This document shows, one piece after another, positions 40,134 to 49,336 of a stretch of 64,000 nt of DNA (position 1 is the first letter of the stretch; each line of letters opens with the position of its first letter). A program made the position numbers and the translations under genes. Source of the DNA: an uncultured Oceanospirillaceae bacterium. GTDB taxonomy: Bacteria; Pseudomonadota; Gammaproteobacteria; Pseudomonadales; Balneatricaceae. Location: assembly GCA_937136055.1 (NCBI GenBank), contig CAKZOD010000076.1:21887-85886 (forward strand), written 5' to 3'. A model generated the notes under the pieces. It had not been told where the DNA came from. It made no database searches and was given only the letters and a program-made list of their open reading frames with translations.

Positions 40134-40961
40134 ATGAATCAATGGCATGCTTTAATTGCAGAGGTAATAGCTGGGGAATGCGATGATAATGCTGTTGATC
40201 AGCTAATAGATGTTTTGCGTTTAATGGTAAATGCCGATGGAAGCTGCTTACTCATTTATCCAAAAGGTGCGCAACCACAATGTCCTTATCGCAAGCGCGA
40301 AGCTGGGGAAGACCCTTGGAAGCATATCGATCAATATTTACACAGCGCCTATTTGCTTGACCCTTTCTATCGTCTCGCTGCTGAAACCCCGACTTCTGGA
40401 GTATACAGCCTAAATGATGTCGCACCAGATGGCTTCAAGCAAAGTGAACTCTATCGTGTTTATTATCGTTTGATTAATTTTGGTGACGAAATATGCCTAA
40501 TGATCGCGGTGAATGATGAATTAAGCATTCAAGTCTCTCTGAGCCGCAAGAATGACAAACCCCGTTTTAATAATACTGAACTTGCTTTGATTGAGCGCAT
40601 TTTCTCAACAGTGAGTGCTATTTTGCGTAAATGGTGGGATGCCAAGCAACAACACAGTAAAGACACCTTTTTAGATACCCACCTTGAAAGCGCCTTACGT
40701 CATTTTGGCAGCTCTGTTTTGACCCAAAGAGAAAGCCAAATTTTGCAGCTAGTATTGCGCGGTTATGCGGTAAAATCCATTGCCCACAAGCTGGCTATTA
40801 GTACAGAAACGATCAAACATCACCGCAAGAATATCTACTCTAAGTTAGACATTAGCTCCCAAGCCGAGCTTTTCCATCTCTTTATAGATTCTTTAAGAAT
40901 GGTGACACCTCACTCCCCTGCTGACCCACTCACTAATTATTTAAAGCCAAGAGACGCATAG
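40134..40961 (+). CDS. LuxR-family HTH transcriptional regulator, adjacent to the TRAP operon
   Basis: C-terminal LTQRESQILQLVLRGYAVKSIAHKLAISTETIKHHRKNIYSKLDISSQAELFHLF. The ORF track starts at TTG 40101; ATG at 40134 preferred. Confidence 0.88.
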   Translation: MNQWHALIAEVIAGECDDNAVDQLIDVLRLMVNADGSCLLIYPKGAQPQCPYRKREAGEDPWKHIDQYLHSAYLLDPFYRLAAETPTSGVYSLNDVAPDGFKQSELYRVYYRLINFGDEICLMIAVNDELSIQVSLSRKNDKPRFNNTELALIERIFSTVSAILRKWWDAKQQHSKDTFLDTHLESALRHFGSSVLTQRESQILQLVLRGYAVKSIAHKLAISTETIKHHRKNIYSKLDISSQAELFHLFIDSLRMVTPHSPADPLTNYLKPRDA

Positions 40962-41063
40962 AGCACTTACTTTGTGTTAAATGAAGAATATATGAAGAGA
41001 ATTGATACAGGCTTTAATGGAAAGAACTTAAAGAAGTTTGGCTAATTCACTGCAGTGATAAAT

Positions 41064-41090
41064 CTGGCGATGCGATCACTTCATCGCCAG
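41064..41090. terminator. Hairpin between convergent luxR and TRAP genes
   Basis: CTGGCGATG-cgatcactt-CATCGCCAG. Confidence 0.6.
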
Positions 41091-41106
41091 AATCTGTTTC
41101 AAACTA

Positions 41107-42432
41107 TTAGCTACCGAAGATTAACTCGGGTAACCACAACGCTATTTGCGGAAAGGCAACCACCAGCGCCAGCCCAATCACCTGCAAAATAATGAACGGG
41201 ATAACGGCTTTATACAGATCATAAATCGTGATACTCGGCGGTGCCACCGATCGCATATAAAACAGATTATAGCCAAAGGGCGGGGTTAAATACGCCGTTT
41301 GCATGCTGATAATAAACAATACCGCGAACCAAACCGTATCAAAACCAAGCTCTTGCACTACCGGGATAAATAGCGGCACAGTAATAAAGACGATGGCGAA
41401 ATCATCAAGGAACATACCTAAAATAAAGTAAGTTGCCAACATTGCAATGATTACCCAATACGGCGATAAATCTGCATCTTCTACCAGTTCAGTAATCAGT
41501 GAACCTGCGCCTAAACCAATATAGACTTTACTAAAGAACACCGCGGCAATAGTAATCCACAGCAACATTCCCATTAGTTGCGTAGTATTTAGCAACACAT
41601 CTTTGAGCATTTTCCAATTCAATGTGCGATAAATAGCCGCGCAAACCAAGGAGCCCGCCGCGCCAACTGCTGAGGCTTCAGAGGGAGATGTTACGCCACC
41701 AATGATAAAACCGAGTACTGTGCCAATGAGCAAACCAGGCAACACTAAAGCCTTTAAAGCTTTAATTTTATCGATGCCATAAACGCGCTCTTCTTTACTG
41801 ATTGAGGGTGCTGCTTGTGGGTTCCTTACTGCAAAAAAGTAAATATAAATCATGTATATGCCTGCCAGCATTAACCCTGGCATCAAGCCTGCAGCGAAGA
41901 GCTTACCGACTGATTCACGGGCTAAAAATGCATACACAATCATCAATACACTCGGTGGTATCAAAAAGCCCAGCGCACCACCTGCCATAATCGTTCCGGT
42001 AACAAGCTTTTTATCATAACCACGCTTAAGCATGGCCGGTAGCGCTATAATTCCAAGGCTTACAGTCGCAGCCCCTGATACGCCAGCCATTGCAGCAATA
42101 ATGGCACAAATGATGACAGTGCCCATGCCTAAGCCACCTGGGAAACCACCCATCAGCTTATTGATCATGTCAAACAGATCATCGGTAATGCCAGATCGCT
42201 GCAGCATTAGCCCCATGAAAATAAACATTGGCAGAGCGACTAACAAGAAATTGTCCATCGCCGAAAAAGCGCTACTTGCCAATAGCTCAAGCCCTGCTGG
42301 TCCCCACAAAAAATATGCGGAGCCAACACCAACGGATAACAGCGCCCATGTCAAAGGAGCGCCCATCGCCAATAACGTGAGCATGGATAAAAACATCCCC
42401 AGCGTCACGATGAGTGGATCTAAATCAGCCAC
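41107..42432 (-). CDS. dctM: TRAP transporter large permease (DctM)
   Basis: 441 aa; MGAPLTWALLSVGVGSAYFLWG, GVSGAATVSLGIIALPAMLKRGYDKKLVTGTIMAGGALGFLIPPSVLMIVY. Confidence 0.95.
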   Translation of the reverse strand: MADLDPLIVTLGMFLSMLTLLAMGAPLTWALLSVGVGSAYFLWGPAGLELLASSAFSAMDNFLLVALPMFIFMGLMLQRSGITDDLFDMINKLMGGFPGGLGMGTVIICAIIAAMAGVSGAATVSLGIIALPAMLKRGYDKKLVTGTIMAGGALGFLIPPSVLMIVYAFLARESVGKLFAAGLMPGLMLAGIYMIYIYFFAVRNPQAAPSISKEERVYGIDKIKALKALVLPGLLIGTVLGFIIGGVTSPSEASAVGAAGSLVCAAIYRTLNWKMLKDVLLNTTQLMGMLLWITIAAVFFSKVYIGLGAGSLITELVEDADLSPYWVIIAMLATYFILGMFLDDFAIVFITVPLFIPVVQELGFDTVWFAVLFIISMQTAYLTPPFGYNLFYMRSVAPPSITIYDLYKAVIPFIILQVIGLALVVAFPQIALWLPELIFGS

Positions 42433-42452
42433 AAAAGTACCTACTAGTTATT

Positions 42453-42974
42453 TTAATCTTGTTGTGCAATGTCTGCACCGCACAAACGTGCAATGTTTTC
42501 AATGAGATGAGCGAAACTCTGCAATATCATCAGAGCAACCGCGAGCGGTAATACAGATTTAAAGGGATAGATAATGGGGGCCCAGGTGCTCTTTGAAGAC
42601 ACTTCCTTAATCGCCCACGAATCAGCGGCGTAGCGAAAGGTGATTTCAAAAAAGACAGCCAGAACCACTAAACCGAGAATGCCCGTTAAGCAATCCATTA
42701 ATGCACGTACACGTAAAGGGAATAAATTGTAAATCACCTCACTGCGCACATGGCCGTGATATCGGTGGGTGTAGACACCGGCAAGGATGCAGAAAGTACC
42801 GTATAGCATAGTGGTACTTTCGTGCGCCCATGAGGTTGGGCTGTTAAATAAATAACGCGCCGCCACCTCATAGCCTAGTACTGCAATCATGGCAAGACAC
42901 ATCCAACTGACGCTCTTGCCCACCCACTCAGATACCTTATTTTGTAATGCGAGGTATTGAGAGAGTCTTGTCAT
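42453..42974 (-). CDS. dctQ: TRAP transporter small permease (DctQ)
   Basis: Four-TM DctQ pattern; VAARYLFNSPTSWAHESTTMLYGTFCILAGVYTHRYHGHVRSEV. Confidence 0.93.
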   Translation of the reverse strand: MTRLSQYLALQNKVSEWVGKSVSWMCLAMIAVLGYEVAARYLFNSPTSWAHESTTMLYGTFCILAGVYTHRYHGHVRSEVIYNLFPLRVRALMDCLTGILGLVVLAVFFEITFRYAADSWAIKEVSSKSTWAPIIYPFKSVLPLAVALMILQSFAHLIENIARLCGADIAQQD

Positions 42975-44056
42975 TACGCGCGGCCTGTTGCTTTAGCCGT
43001 TGCCTTTAGCGCTTCAATCGCCTTAGCATTACGTGGTGACTTCTTCGCCTCTTCTTCCCACACATCCTGTGCAGCAAGGGTCAATGCATTTGAATCTTCC
43101 GCGCTTAATGAAGCGAACTCAAAGATCCCTTCAGCGTTTACATCCAAGCAGCCATTAACGTTCCATGCATGCATATCGGTAGCGTGTTTTGCCGTTGCAA
43201 GTTCAATCACTTTTTGCTGATCCTTGCTCATGCTGTCCCACTTTTTCTTGTTGATTAACATGCCATCTGCATAGCCTGGGTTAATCATGTTTAAAGAGGT
43301 GTAGTATTTAGCGGTTTCGTGCAGTTTAAGGGCTTTATATTCCAGGGATCCACCGTAGATAACACCGTCGATTGCACCAGTAGAAAGCGCGATATACAGC
43401 TCTTGGCTTGGAAGGTATACCGTAGGAATACCAAACTTTTCTAAGATAGCTGCAACAGTTGCCGTTGCACGAATCTTCATGTTCTTAAGATCAGATAGCT
43501 TTTTAACAGGCTTAGTTGTCAACAGATCGTAAGGACCACCAAAAACAGGACCTAAATAATGCACACCTTTCTCAGCATAAGCTTCGCTAATTAGATCCGA
43601 CAAACCTTTTGATTGATGCAAGTACATTGCTTCGTCATAGCTTGTCCAAGCGCCAGGTACACCAGATTCAATTTTGGCAATATCTAACTGACCAGACCAG
43701 TAACCGCCATAGCCTTGGCACATGTCCAATGTTCCTTTAGAAACGGCATCTAACATTTGATCGTTAGGTACTAATTCACCACCACGAAAACGTGTAATAG
43801 CAAGGGAGCCTTGCGATGCTGATTTAATGCCTTTTGCAAAATCTTTATATAAAGCATCCGTTTCAGTACCGTACAGTGTTTGCATGCGTAAACGCATTTT
43901 GTCACCGGCTGCTGCTGATGTTGAAACGGCTGCTAAGGGCGCTAGTGCCATACCTGTTAATGACGCTTTTAGTAAGTCTCTTCTTTTCACGATGCCATCC
44001 TTTTTGTATTTGTTGAGCAAGCTGATATAGCTTTTTCGATCTATTTCTAAAGCCAT
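42974..44056 (-). CDS. dctP: TRAP transporter substrate-binding protein (DctP), Tat-type leader
   Basis: KRRDLLKASLTGMALAPLAAVSTSAAA leader; LRMQTLYGTETDALYKDFAKGI; MKIRATATVAAILEKFGIPTVYLPSQELYIALSTGAIDGVIYGG. Confidence 0.93.
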   Translation of the reverse strand: MALEIDRKSYISLLNKYKKDGIVKRRDLLKASLTGMALAPLAAVSTSAAAGDKMRLRMQTLYGTETDALYKDFAKGIKSASQGSLAITRFRGGELVPNDQMLDAVSKGTLDMCQGYGGYWSGQLDIAKIESGVPGAWTSYDEAMYLHQSKGLSDLISEAYAEKGVHYLGPVFGGPYDLLTTKPVKKLSDLKNMKIRATATVAAILEKFGIPTVYLPSQELYIALSTGAIDGVIYGGSLEYKALKLHETAKYYTSLNMINPGYADGMLINKKKWDSMSKDQQKVIELATAKHATDMHAWNVNGCLDVNAEGIFEFASLSAEDSNALTLAAQDVWEEEAKKSPRNAKAIEALKATAKATGRA

Positions 44057-44086
44057 TATTATTGCTACGTTTGGTTTAGGATATAC

Positions 44087-44106
44087 CCCAAAAGGGGGAT
44101 AGTATG
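44087..44106 (-). promoter_or_regulatory. Putative operator upstream of the TRAP operon (ACTATCCCCCTTTTGGGGTATAT in gene orientation)
   Basis: Near-palindromic CCCC-N4-GGGG box shared with the region upstream of gabD; extends a few bases to about 44104. Confidence 0.65.
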
Positions 44107-44303
44107 GATATCATTTAAGTCATTGTAAATTATATATAATATATTTAATCAATTATTTCAGGCGATACAAGCTGGCGTATTATTAGCCAAATTTTGAGCG
44201 CAAAAAATCGCACATCTTGCAAATGTGTACTGGCGAAAAAAAGACGAATTAAACGCGGGGATTTTTTGCGCTTTGATCGATCACCAAAAGCGCAAAATTG
44301 CTA

Positions 44304-45515
44304 TTAATTTTGCTGCGCTTGAAGCACTTTATCGCAAATATAATTGCCAATCGGAATCGCAGAAGTGGCCGCTGGTGAAGGTGCATTGCACACATGTAAG
44401 CTGCGATCACTTTGCGCAAACAGAAAGTCGTGCACTAAGGTGCCATCTTTAAGCACTGCCTGTGCTCTTACTCCTGCAGGGTACGCTTGCAAATCACTGA
44501 CTTTGAGTTGCGGGCAGTACTTCTGAACGAGCTTTAAGTAACCAGGCTTGTACCAAGAGTTCTTAGTTTCTACGATACCTGTGGCAAAATGTTTTTTAAG
44601 CACCCGCCAAAAACCTGAAAAACACACCATATCCCAAATATCAGTAACGCTAATATTGATTTTGCCATAGCCTTCACGCTTCCAGCCCTGCACAGCATTT
44701 GGGCCTACAGTCACACTACCATCGATCATACGCGTTAAATGCACGCCTAAAAAAGGAAGCTCTGGATCGGGAATTGGATAAATCAAGTGATTGACAATAT
44801 CGTTGTACTTTTTAGGCAAGCGATAATATTCACCGCGAAACGGAATGATCTGAAAATCTGTTTCAATACCCAACATTTTGGTAGTGCGATCAGCCATTAA
44901 CCCTGAGCAAGTAATCAAGAAACGGCCGTTAAAAGTTTCAAGCTTACCAAGGTTGTCTACCTGCACCTCTACTTGATCAGCGCTTTCTTTAAGGCCAACG
45001 ACCTTATGATTTAGCCTTGCATCTCCCCCGCTTTGGGTAAAGCACTCAGCCATCTTAGTGGTGATCACTTGGTAGTTTACAATCGCCGTTTCTTTAACAA
45101 AAATACCACCTAAGCCAATAATATTAGGCTCTCGCGCTTTCAGTTGCTTGCCATCAAGCAGCTCAACATCAATGCCGTTTTCATGGCAACGCTTATACAG
45201 CGCCTGCATACGCTCAACCTCAACCTCATTGGTAGCCACCAGCATCTTGCCGCATTGCTCAAAGGGAATGTCGTGCTCACGGCAAAACGAGAGTGTGGCA
45301 TTGACCCCTTCTTTACAAAATTTCGCTTTCAAACTGCCAGGTGCATAATAAACGCCGGCGTGAACAACACCACTGTTATGCCCTGTTTGGTGCGATGAAT
45401 AACTCGCCTCTTTTTCCAGCAGTAAAATACTCTTTTCTGGAAAACGCTGCTGTAATTGCCAAGCGGTTGACATGCCGACGATGCCGCCGCCAATTATTAT
45501 ATAGTCGTAGGTCAT
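44304..45515 (-). CDS. lhgO: L-2-hydroxyglutarate oxidase/dehydrogenase
   Basis: YDYIIIGGGIVGMSTAWQLQQRFP, LEKEASYSSHQTGHNSGVVHAGVYYAPGSLKAKFCKEG; adjacent to glaH. Confidence 0.93.
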   Translation of the reverse strand: MTYDYIIIGGGIVGMSTAWQLQQRFPEKSILLLEKEASYSSHQTGHNSGVVHAGVYYAPGSLKAKFCKEGVNATLSFCREHDIPFEQCGKMLVATNEVEVERMQALYKRCHENGIDVELLDGKQLKAREPNIIGLGGIFVKETAIVNYQVITTKMAECFTQSGGDARLNHKVVGLKESADQVEVQVDNLGKLETFNGRFLITCSGLMADRTTKMLGIETDFQIIPFRGEYYRLPKKYNDIVNHLIYPIPDPELPFLGVHLTRMIDGSVTVGPNAVQGWKREGYGKINISVTDIWDMVCFSGFWRVLKKHFATGIVETKNSWYKPGYLKLVQKYCPQLKVSDLQAYPAGVRAQAVLKDGTLVHDFLFAQSDRSLHVCNAPSPAATSAIPIGNYICDKVLQAQQN

Positions 45516-45542
45516 TAAAATTCTCTATCTTTGCCATAAACC

Positions 45543-45571
45543 AAAAAACGGGCCGCATAAATGCAAGCCCG
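45543..45571 (-). terminator. Probable terminator after glaH (minus strand)
   Basis: In gene orientation CGGGCTTGCATTTATGCGGCCCG-TTTTTT. Confidence 0.65.
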
Positions 45572-45681
45572 CGAAGTGTAACACTTTGTCCTGAATCAGT
45601 TAGTCGCTGGAGCCACGACAACTCAGTTGCTAGCGTATTGTGATTAATTCTAAAAGAATAAATCGCAAAACGCTCAAAGTA

Positions 45682-46635
45682 TTACTGGGTGAAATGTCCA
45701 CGCTGGCGCAGTAGCTCACGCATTAAATCTGGATGAGATACAAACTTATCACGCCCATGTACCCAGCAGTGGTTCTGCACAACAAGCATAGCACCTGGAG
45801 GTAAAGGAATCGCTAAGTAGTTAGGGTCGGCTTCAAGAGATTCGCCCATCTCAAAAAGGTAGCGCCCCTGTGCCATATTTTGCGGCTCAGCGAATTGATC
45901 GATAAACAACATGTGCGGCAATCCTTGCTTGTCTTCTTCGAAGAACACCGGATGTACCACTTTTTTATCGACATTTTTTGATTTAGGTGCGCCCCACACA
46001 ATGTCTTGTTTCGCCATTGGGTGATTGTAAAACTTGTCCAGCTCTTCCCAATCATCTAAATGCAAGATAAGTGATTCGCCACCTTGCATGTTCTCTTCAG
46101 CAAGCTTTTGCATCAAAACAAAGTCGGTGCGCTCATCGACATAAGTCCCATCGTTGTGCAACTCCATACGACGATGCGCTTGGCGTAAGTAACTATCTGA
46201 ATTATCGACATTACGAACGGTGAATCTTGCATAGTATTGACCGTACATAGAGTCGTGGTTAGGCATACCAATCATATGAGAGATAGCCGTTGATAACTTG
46301 ACATCAAACTCTGTACGCAACTCACCCACTTCAATATCAGGCTGACCGTCATACTTTAACAAAAAAGCCGCCTGAGCTCGGTTAGTCATGATGCTATTTA
46401 AACTTGCACCTAATGTTTTCTCAGTGATTTCATCAAGGATATGCGCCACTTGATAACGTAAAAATGGCTTATATTCCAGCGCTTGTACTGGCCATTGTGC
46501 AACTTGTTCATTAAAGCGATGAACCGTTTCTTCACTTAAAGTGACCACTTGTAAACGCGCGCTCAATTCATGATTTTCAATTGAAAAGCCAATGGGATTA
46601 ACCATGGCTGGCGCTACAGATAGTTGTGCAGTCAT
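45682..46635 (-). CDS. glaH: Glutarate 2-hydroxylase (CsiD/GlaH family Fe/2OG oxygenase)
   Basis: HRRMELHNDGTYVDERTDFVLMQKLAEENMQGGESLILHLDDW; MLVVQNHCWVHGRDKFVSHPDLMRELLRQRGHF; synteny with lhgO, GntR regulator and gabD. Confidence 0.93.
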   Translation of the reverse strand: MTAQLSVAPAMVNPIGFSIENHELSARLQVVTLSEETVHRFNEQVAQWPVQALEYKPFLRYQVAHILDEITEKTLGASLNSIMTNRAQAAFLLKYDGQPDIEVGELRTEFDVKLSTAISHMIGMPNHDSMYGQYYARFTVRNVDNSDSYLRQAHRRMELHNDGTYVDERTDFVLMQKLAEENMQGGESLILHLDDWEELDKFYNHPMAKQDIVWGAPKSKNVDKKVVHPVFFEEDKQGLPHMLFIDQFAEPQNMAQGRYLFEMGESLEADPNYLAIPLPPGAMLVVQNHCWVHGRDKFVSHPDLMRELLRQRGHFTQ

Positions 46636-46685
46636 TTTTTCTTCCTCTTGGAATAAGTAATTGGCAATTGCTTTGCCATAGATGA

Positions 46686-46736
46686 TCGACATAAGACAAT
46701 AATGTCGACATTTTTATATTTCGTCAACATTTTTAT
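46686..46736. promoter_or_regulatory. 19-bp-phased repeats TCGACAT / TCGACAT(TTTTAT) / TCAACAT(TTTTAT) between divergent glaH and glaR; includes perfect palindrome AATGTCGACATT (46701-46712)
   Basis: Direct reading: copies start at 46686, 46705 and 46724. Confidence 0.7.
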
Positions 46737-46792
46737 TAAATATCTTTCTTAACTATTGTTATCGCTTGCCTTAAAATAGGGGAAAACATTGA

Positions 46793-47521
46793 ATGAGCAT
46801 TCAAACAAAGATGACAGATTCCTCAACAACTACACCAATCAACTCTGCTGATAGTGCCAAGCAAACTGATAATTGTGCGGCGCAAATTATGGGGTTACTC
46901 AAGCAAGATATTCTCAATGGCTACTTCAAGCCTGGGGAAAAGCTGCGCATGAATCGTTTAAAAGAACGTTACAACGTAGGCATTAGCCCTTTGCGAGAAG
47001 CACTATCGCAATTGTTGATTGAACAGCTAGTCATCGTAGAGAACCAGCGCGGCTTTACAGTCCACCCGATTTCAAAAACAGAAATGATTGATATTTATCA
47101 GACACGTGCACACATCGAACAGTTATGCATTGAATTGGCGATTGAGCGCGGCAATGATGATTGGGAAGCAGGCATAATCGCGGCGGCGCATAGCATGCGC
47201 AAGTTTCACCCTAAATTAGAGCAAGAGCCACAGGAGTGGGAACGTCGTCATCAAGCTTTCCACACCGCCATAGCCAGCGGTTGTGAATCACCCACACTGC
47301 TACATGTGCGCCGCTCTCTTTACGAAAAAGCATCGCGCTACCGTAATTTATGGCTGCAAGATAATATGCAACAGCGCACAGTATTTGATGATAACCAAAA
47401 AGAGCACGATGCTTTAATTGATGCACTGATTGAAAAAGACACTGTGAATGCAAAGGCGATCATTAAAGCGCATTTGCTTGGCCCTAGCCGTCTGCTTTGG
47501 CAGAGTACGAGTTTTGATTAA
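46793..47521 (+). CDS. glaR: GntR/FadR-family regulator, GlaR (CsiR)-like
   Basis: LNGYFKPGEKLRMNRLKERYNVGISPLREALSQLLIEQLVIVENQRGFTVHPIS; position next to glaH. Confidence 0.88.
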   Translation: MSIQTKMTDSSTTTPINSADSAKQTDNCAAQIMGLLKQDILNGYFKPGEKLRMNRLKERYNVGISPLREALSQLLIEQLVIVENQRGFTVHPISKTEMIDIYQTRAHIEQLCIELAIERGNDDWEAGIIAAAHSMRKFHPKLEQEPQEWERRHQAFHTAIASGCESPTLLHVRRSLYEKASRYRNLWLQDNMQQRTVFDDNQKEHDALIDALIEKDTVNAKAIIKAHLLGPSRLLWQSTSFD

Positions 47522-47552
47522 GCCGCTTAACCACAGTCACCTTTGTTAAACC

Positions 47553-47575
47553 GGGCATGATGAACATGCCCTTTA
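47553..47575. terminator. Terminator hairpin between convergent glaR and gabD
   Basis: GGGCATG-atgaa-CATGCCC-TTTA. Confidence 0.65.
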
Positions 47576-47590
47576 CATTAAGTGCTCGAC

Positions 47591-49054
47591 TTAAACGTGC
47601 ATACCGCCTAGCAAGGTATACTTCATTTCTAGATATTCATCGATACCGTATTTAGAGCCTTCACGACCTACACCGGATTCTTTGACACCACCAAAAGGTG
47701 CAACTTCAGTTGATAAAATACCTTCGTTCACCGCAACCATTCCGTACTCAAGACCTTCGCTGACACGAAATACACGAGCTAAATCATTGGCATAGAAGTA
47801 AGCTGCCAAGCCATACTCAGTATCGTTTGCCATATCTATCCCTTGCTGGTCACTTTCAAAACGAAAGATCGGTGCGATAGGGCCAAAAATTTCTTCTTTG
47901 GCTAAACGCATCTCAGGAGTCACATCACCCAGCACTGTCGGCTCGTAGAAATTGCCACCTAGCTCGTGAGGTTTACCACCGCAAAGTACCTTGGCACCTT
48001 TTGATACCGCATCATCCAAAAGCTCTTGAACTTTGCTAATTGCAGCCTCATTGATCATTGGGCCTTGTGCGAAATCACCTTCTAAACAGTTACCTGTTTG
48101 CATTTTTGCGACCGCTTGCGCGTACTTAGCGCTGAATTCCTCATACACACCTGCTTGTACCAAAACACGGTTTGCACACACACAAGTTTGACCGGCGTTG
48201 CGAAACTTAGAGGCAATAGCCCCCACTACCGCATTATCAATATTGGCATCATCAAAAACGATAAAAGGTGCGTTACCTCCTAATTCAAGAGACATTTTCT
48301 TAACGGTATCTGCACATTGGCGCATCAACTGCTTACCAACAGCAGTCGACCCAGTGAATGAAAGTTTGCGAACAATCGGGCTATCGGTCAGTGTTTTTCC
48401 GACTTCAATCGGCCTACTTGTCGTGACAACGTTTATCACACCAGCAGGAATCCCAGCCCGCTCAGCCAGTACCATTAATGCCAGCGCAGATAACGGCGTA
48501 TCTTCAGCAGGCTTTAACACCATCGTGCAGCCAGCCGCTAGTGCTGGGGCACATTTTCGCGTAATCATTGCATTCGGGAAGTTCCAAGGTGTGATAGCTG
48601 CAACAACACCAATAGGTTCGCGTGTGACCATTATGCGTTTATCTGCTGCATGGGTTGGAATAATATCACCGTAAACGCGTTTTCCTTCTTCTGCGTACCA
48701 CTCAACAAAAGAGGCGCCATATAGCACTTCACCACCGGCTTCAACGAGCGGCTTACCTTGCTCCCAAGTCATCAGCTTAGCTAAATCATCTTTTGCTTCA
48801 ACGATTAACTCAAACCATTTACGCAACAAAACTGCACGCGCTTTCGCAGTATTTTTACGCCAGCTCGCCAGTGCTGTATGAGCCGCTGCTATGGCTTGCT
48901 GTGTTTCTTCAACACCAAGGTCTGGTACGCTTGCAATCTGCTCCCCCGTTGCTGGGTTAAGCACCTGCTTAGTTAAACCTGCTGCACTGTCAACCCATTG
49001 ACCATTAATGTACGCCTGTTGTTTAAACAGCGAGGGATCATTTAGCTTTATCAT
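47591..49054 (-). CDS. gabD: Succinate-semialdehyde dehydrogenase / aldehyde dehydrogenase
   Basis: MSLELGGNAPFIVFDDANID, GQTCVCANRVLVQ, FGGVKESGVGREGSKYGIDEYLEMKY. Confidence 0.92.
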   Translation of the reverse strand: MIKLNDPSLFKQQAYINGQWVDSAAGLTKQVLNPATGEQIASVPDLGVEETQQAIAAAHTALASWRKNTAKARAVLLRKWFELIVEAKDDLAKLMTWEQGKPLVEAGGEVLYGASFVEWYAEEGKRVYGDIIPTHAADKRIMVTREPIGVVAAITPWNFPNAMITRKCAPALAAGCTMVLKPAEDTPLSALALMVLAERAGIPAGVINVVTTSRPIEVGKTLTDSPIVRKLSFTGSTAVGKQLMRQCADTVKKMSLELGGNAPFIVFDDANIDNAVVGAIASKFRNAGQTCVCANRVLVQAGVYEEFSAKYAQAVAKMQTGNCLEGDFAQGPMINEAAISKVQELLDDAVSKGAKVLCGGKPHELGGNFYEPTVLGDVTPEMRLAKEEIFGPIAPIFRFESDQQGIDMANDTEYGLAAYFYANDLARVFRVSEGLEYGMVAVNEGILSTEVAPFGGVKESGVGREGSKYGIDEYLEMKYTLLGGMHV

Positions 49055-49181
49055 TATTAACTCCGATTCTATATGCGCAACACAAAGCGCTTGGTAAAGA
49101 TATTGTTGCAGCCAGTGCAAAGAGATTGCAAAGGGGATATTACGGCCGCAGTTTATAATAGCTTGCTAAAAGTCGGATCGT

Positions 49182-49205
49182 ATATGCCCCATTAGGGGTA
49201 GTTTT
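49182..49205 (-). promoter_or_regulatory. Putative operator upstream of gabD (AACTACCCCTAATGGGGCATATA in gene orientation)
   Basis: Matches the TRAP upstream box: ACTAnCCCCTWWTGGGGYATAT. Confidence 0.65.
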
Positions 49206-49336
49206 TGAGAGTGCTAAATGTGTAAAAATGGGTGATTGATCAAGAGCAATGAAGAGCCCACTGTAAACGACATATCATTGGGCTGTCTGAGATGGATTAG
49301 TTATGATTTGTTCGTTATCTCCCTACCTCAGCCTAC

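Noticed and set aside
44225-44452. 75-aa plus-strand ORF between dctP and lhgO
   Set aside because: Overlaps the 3' end of lhgO antisense and has no protein-like features.
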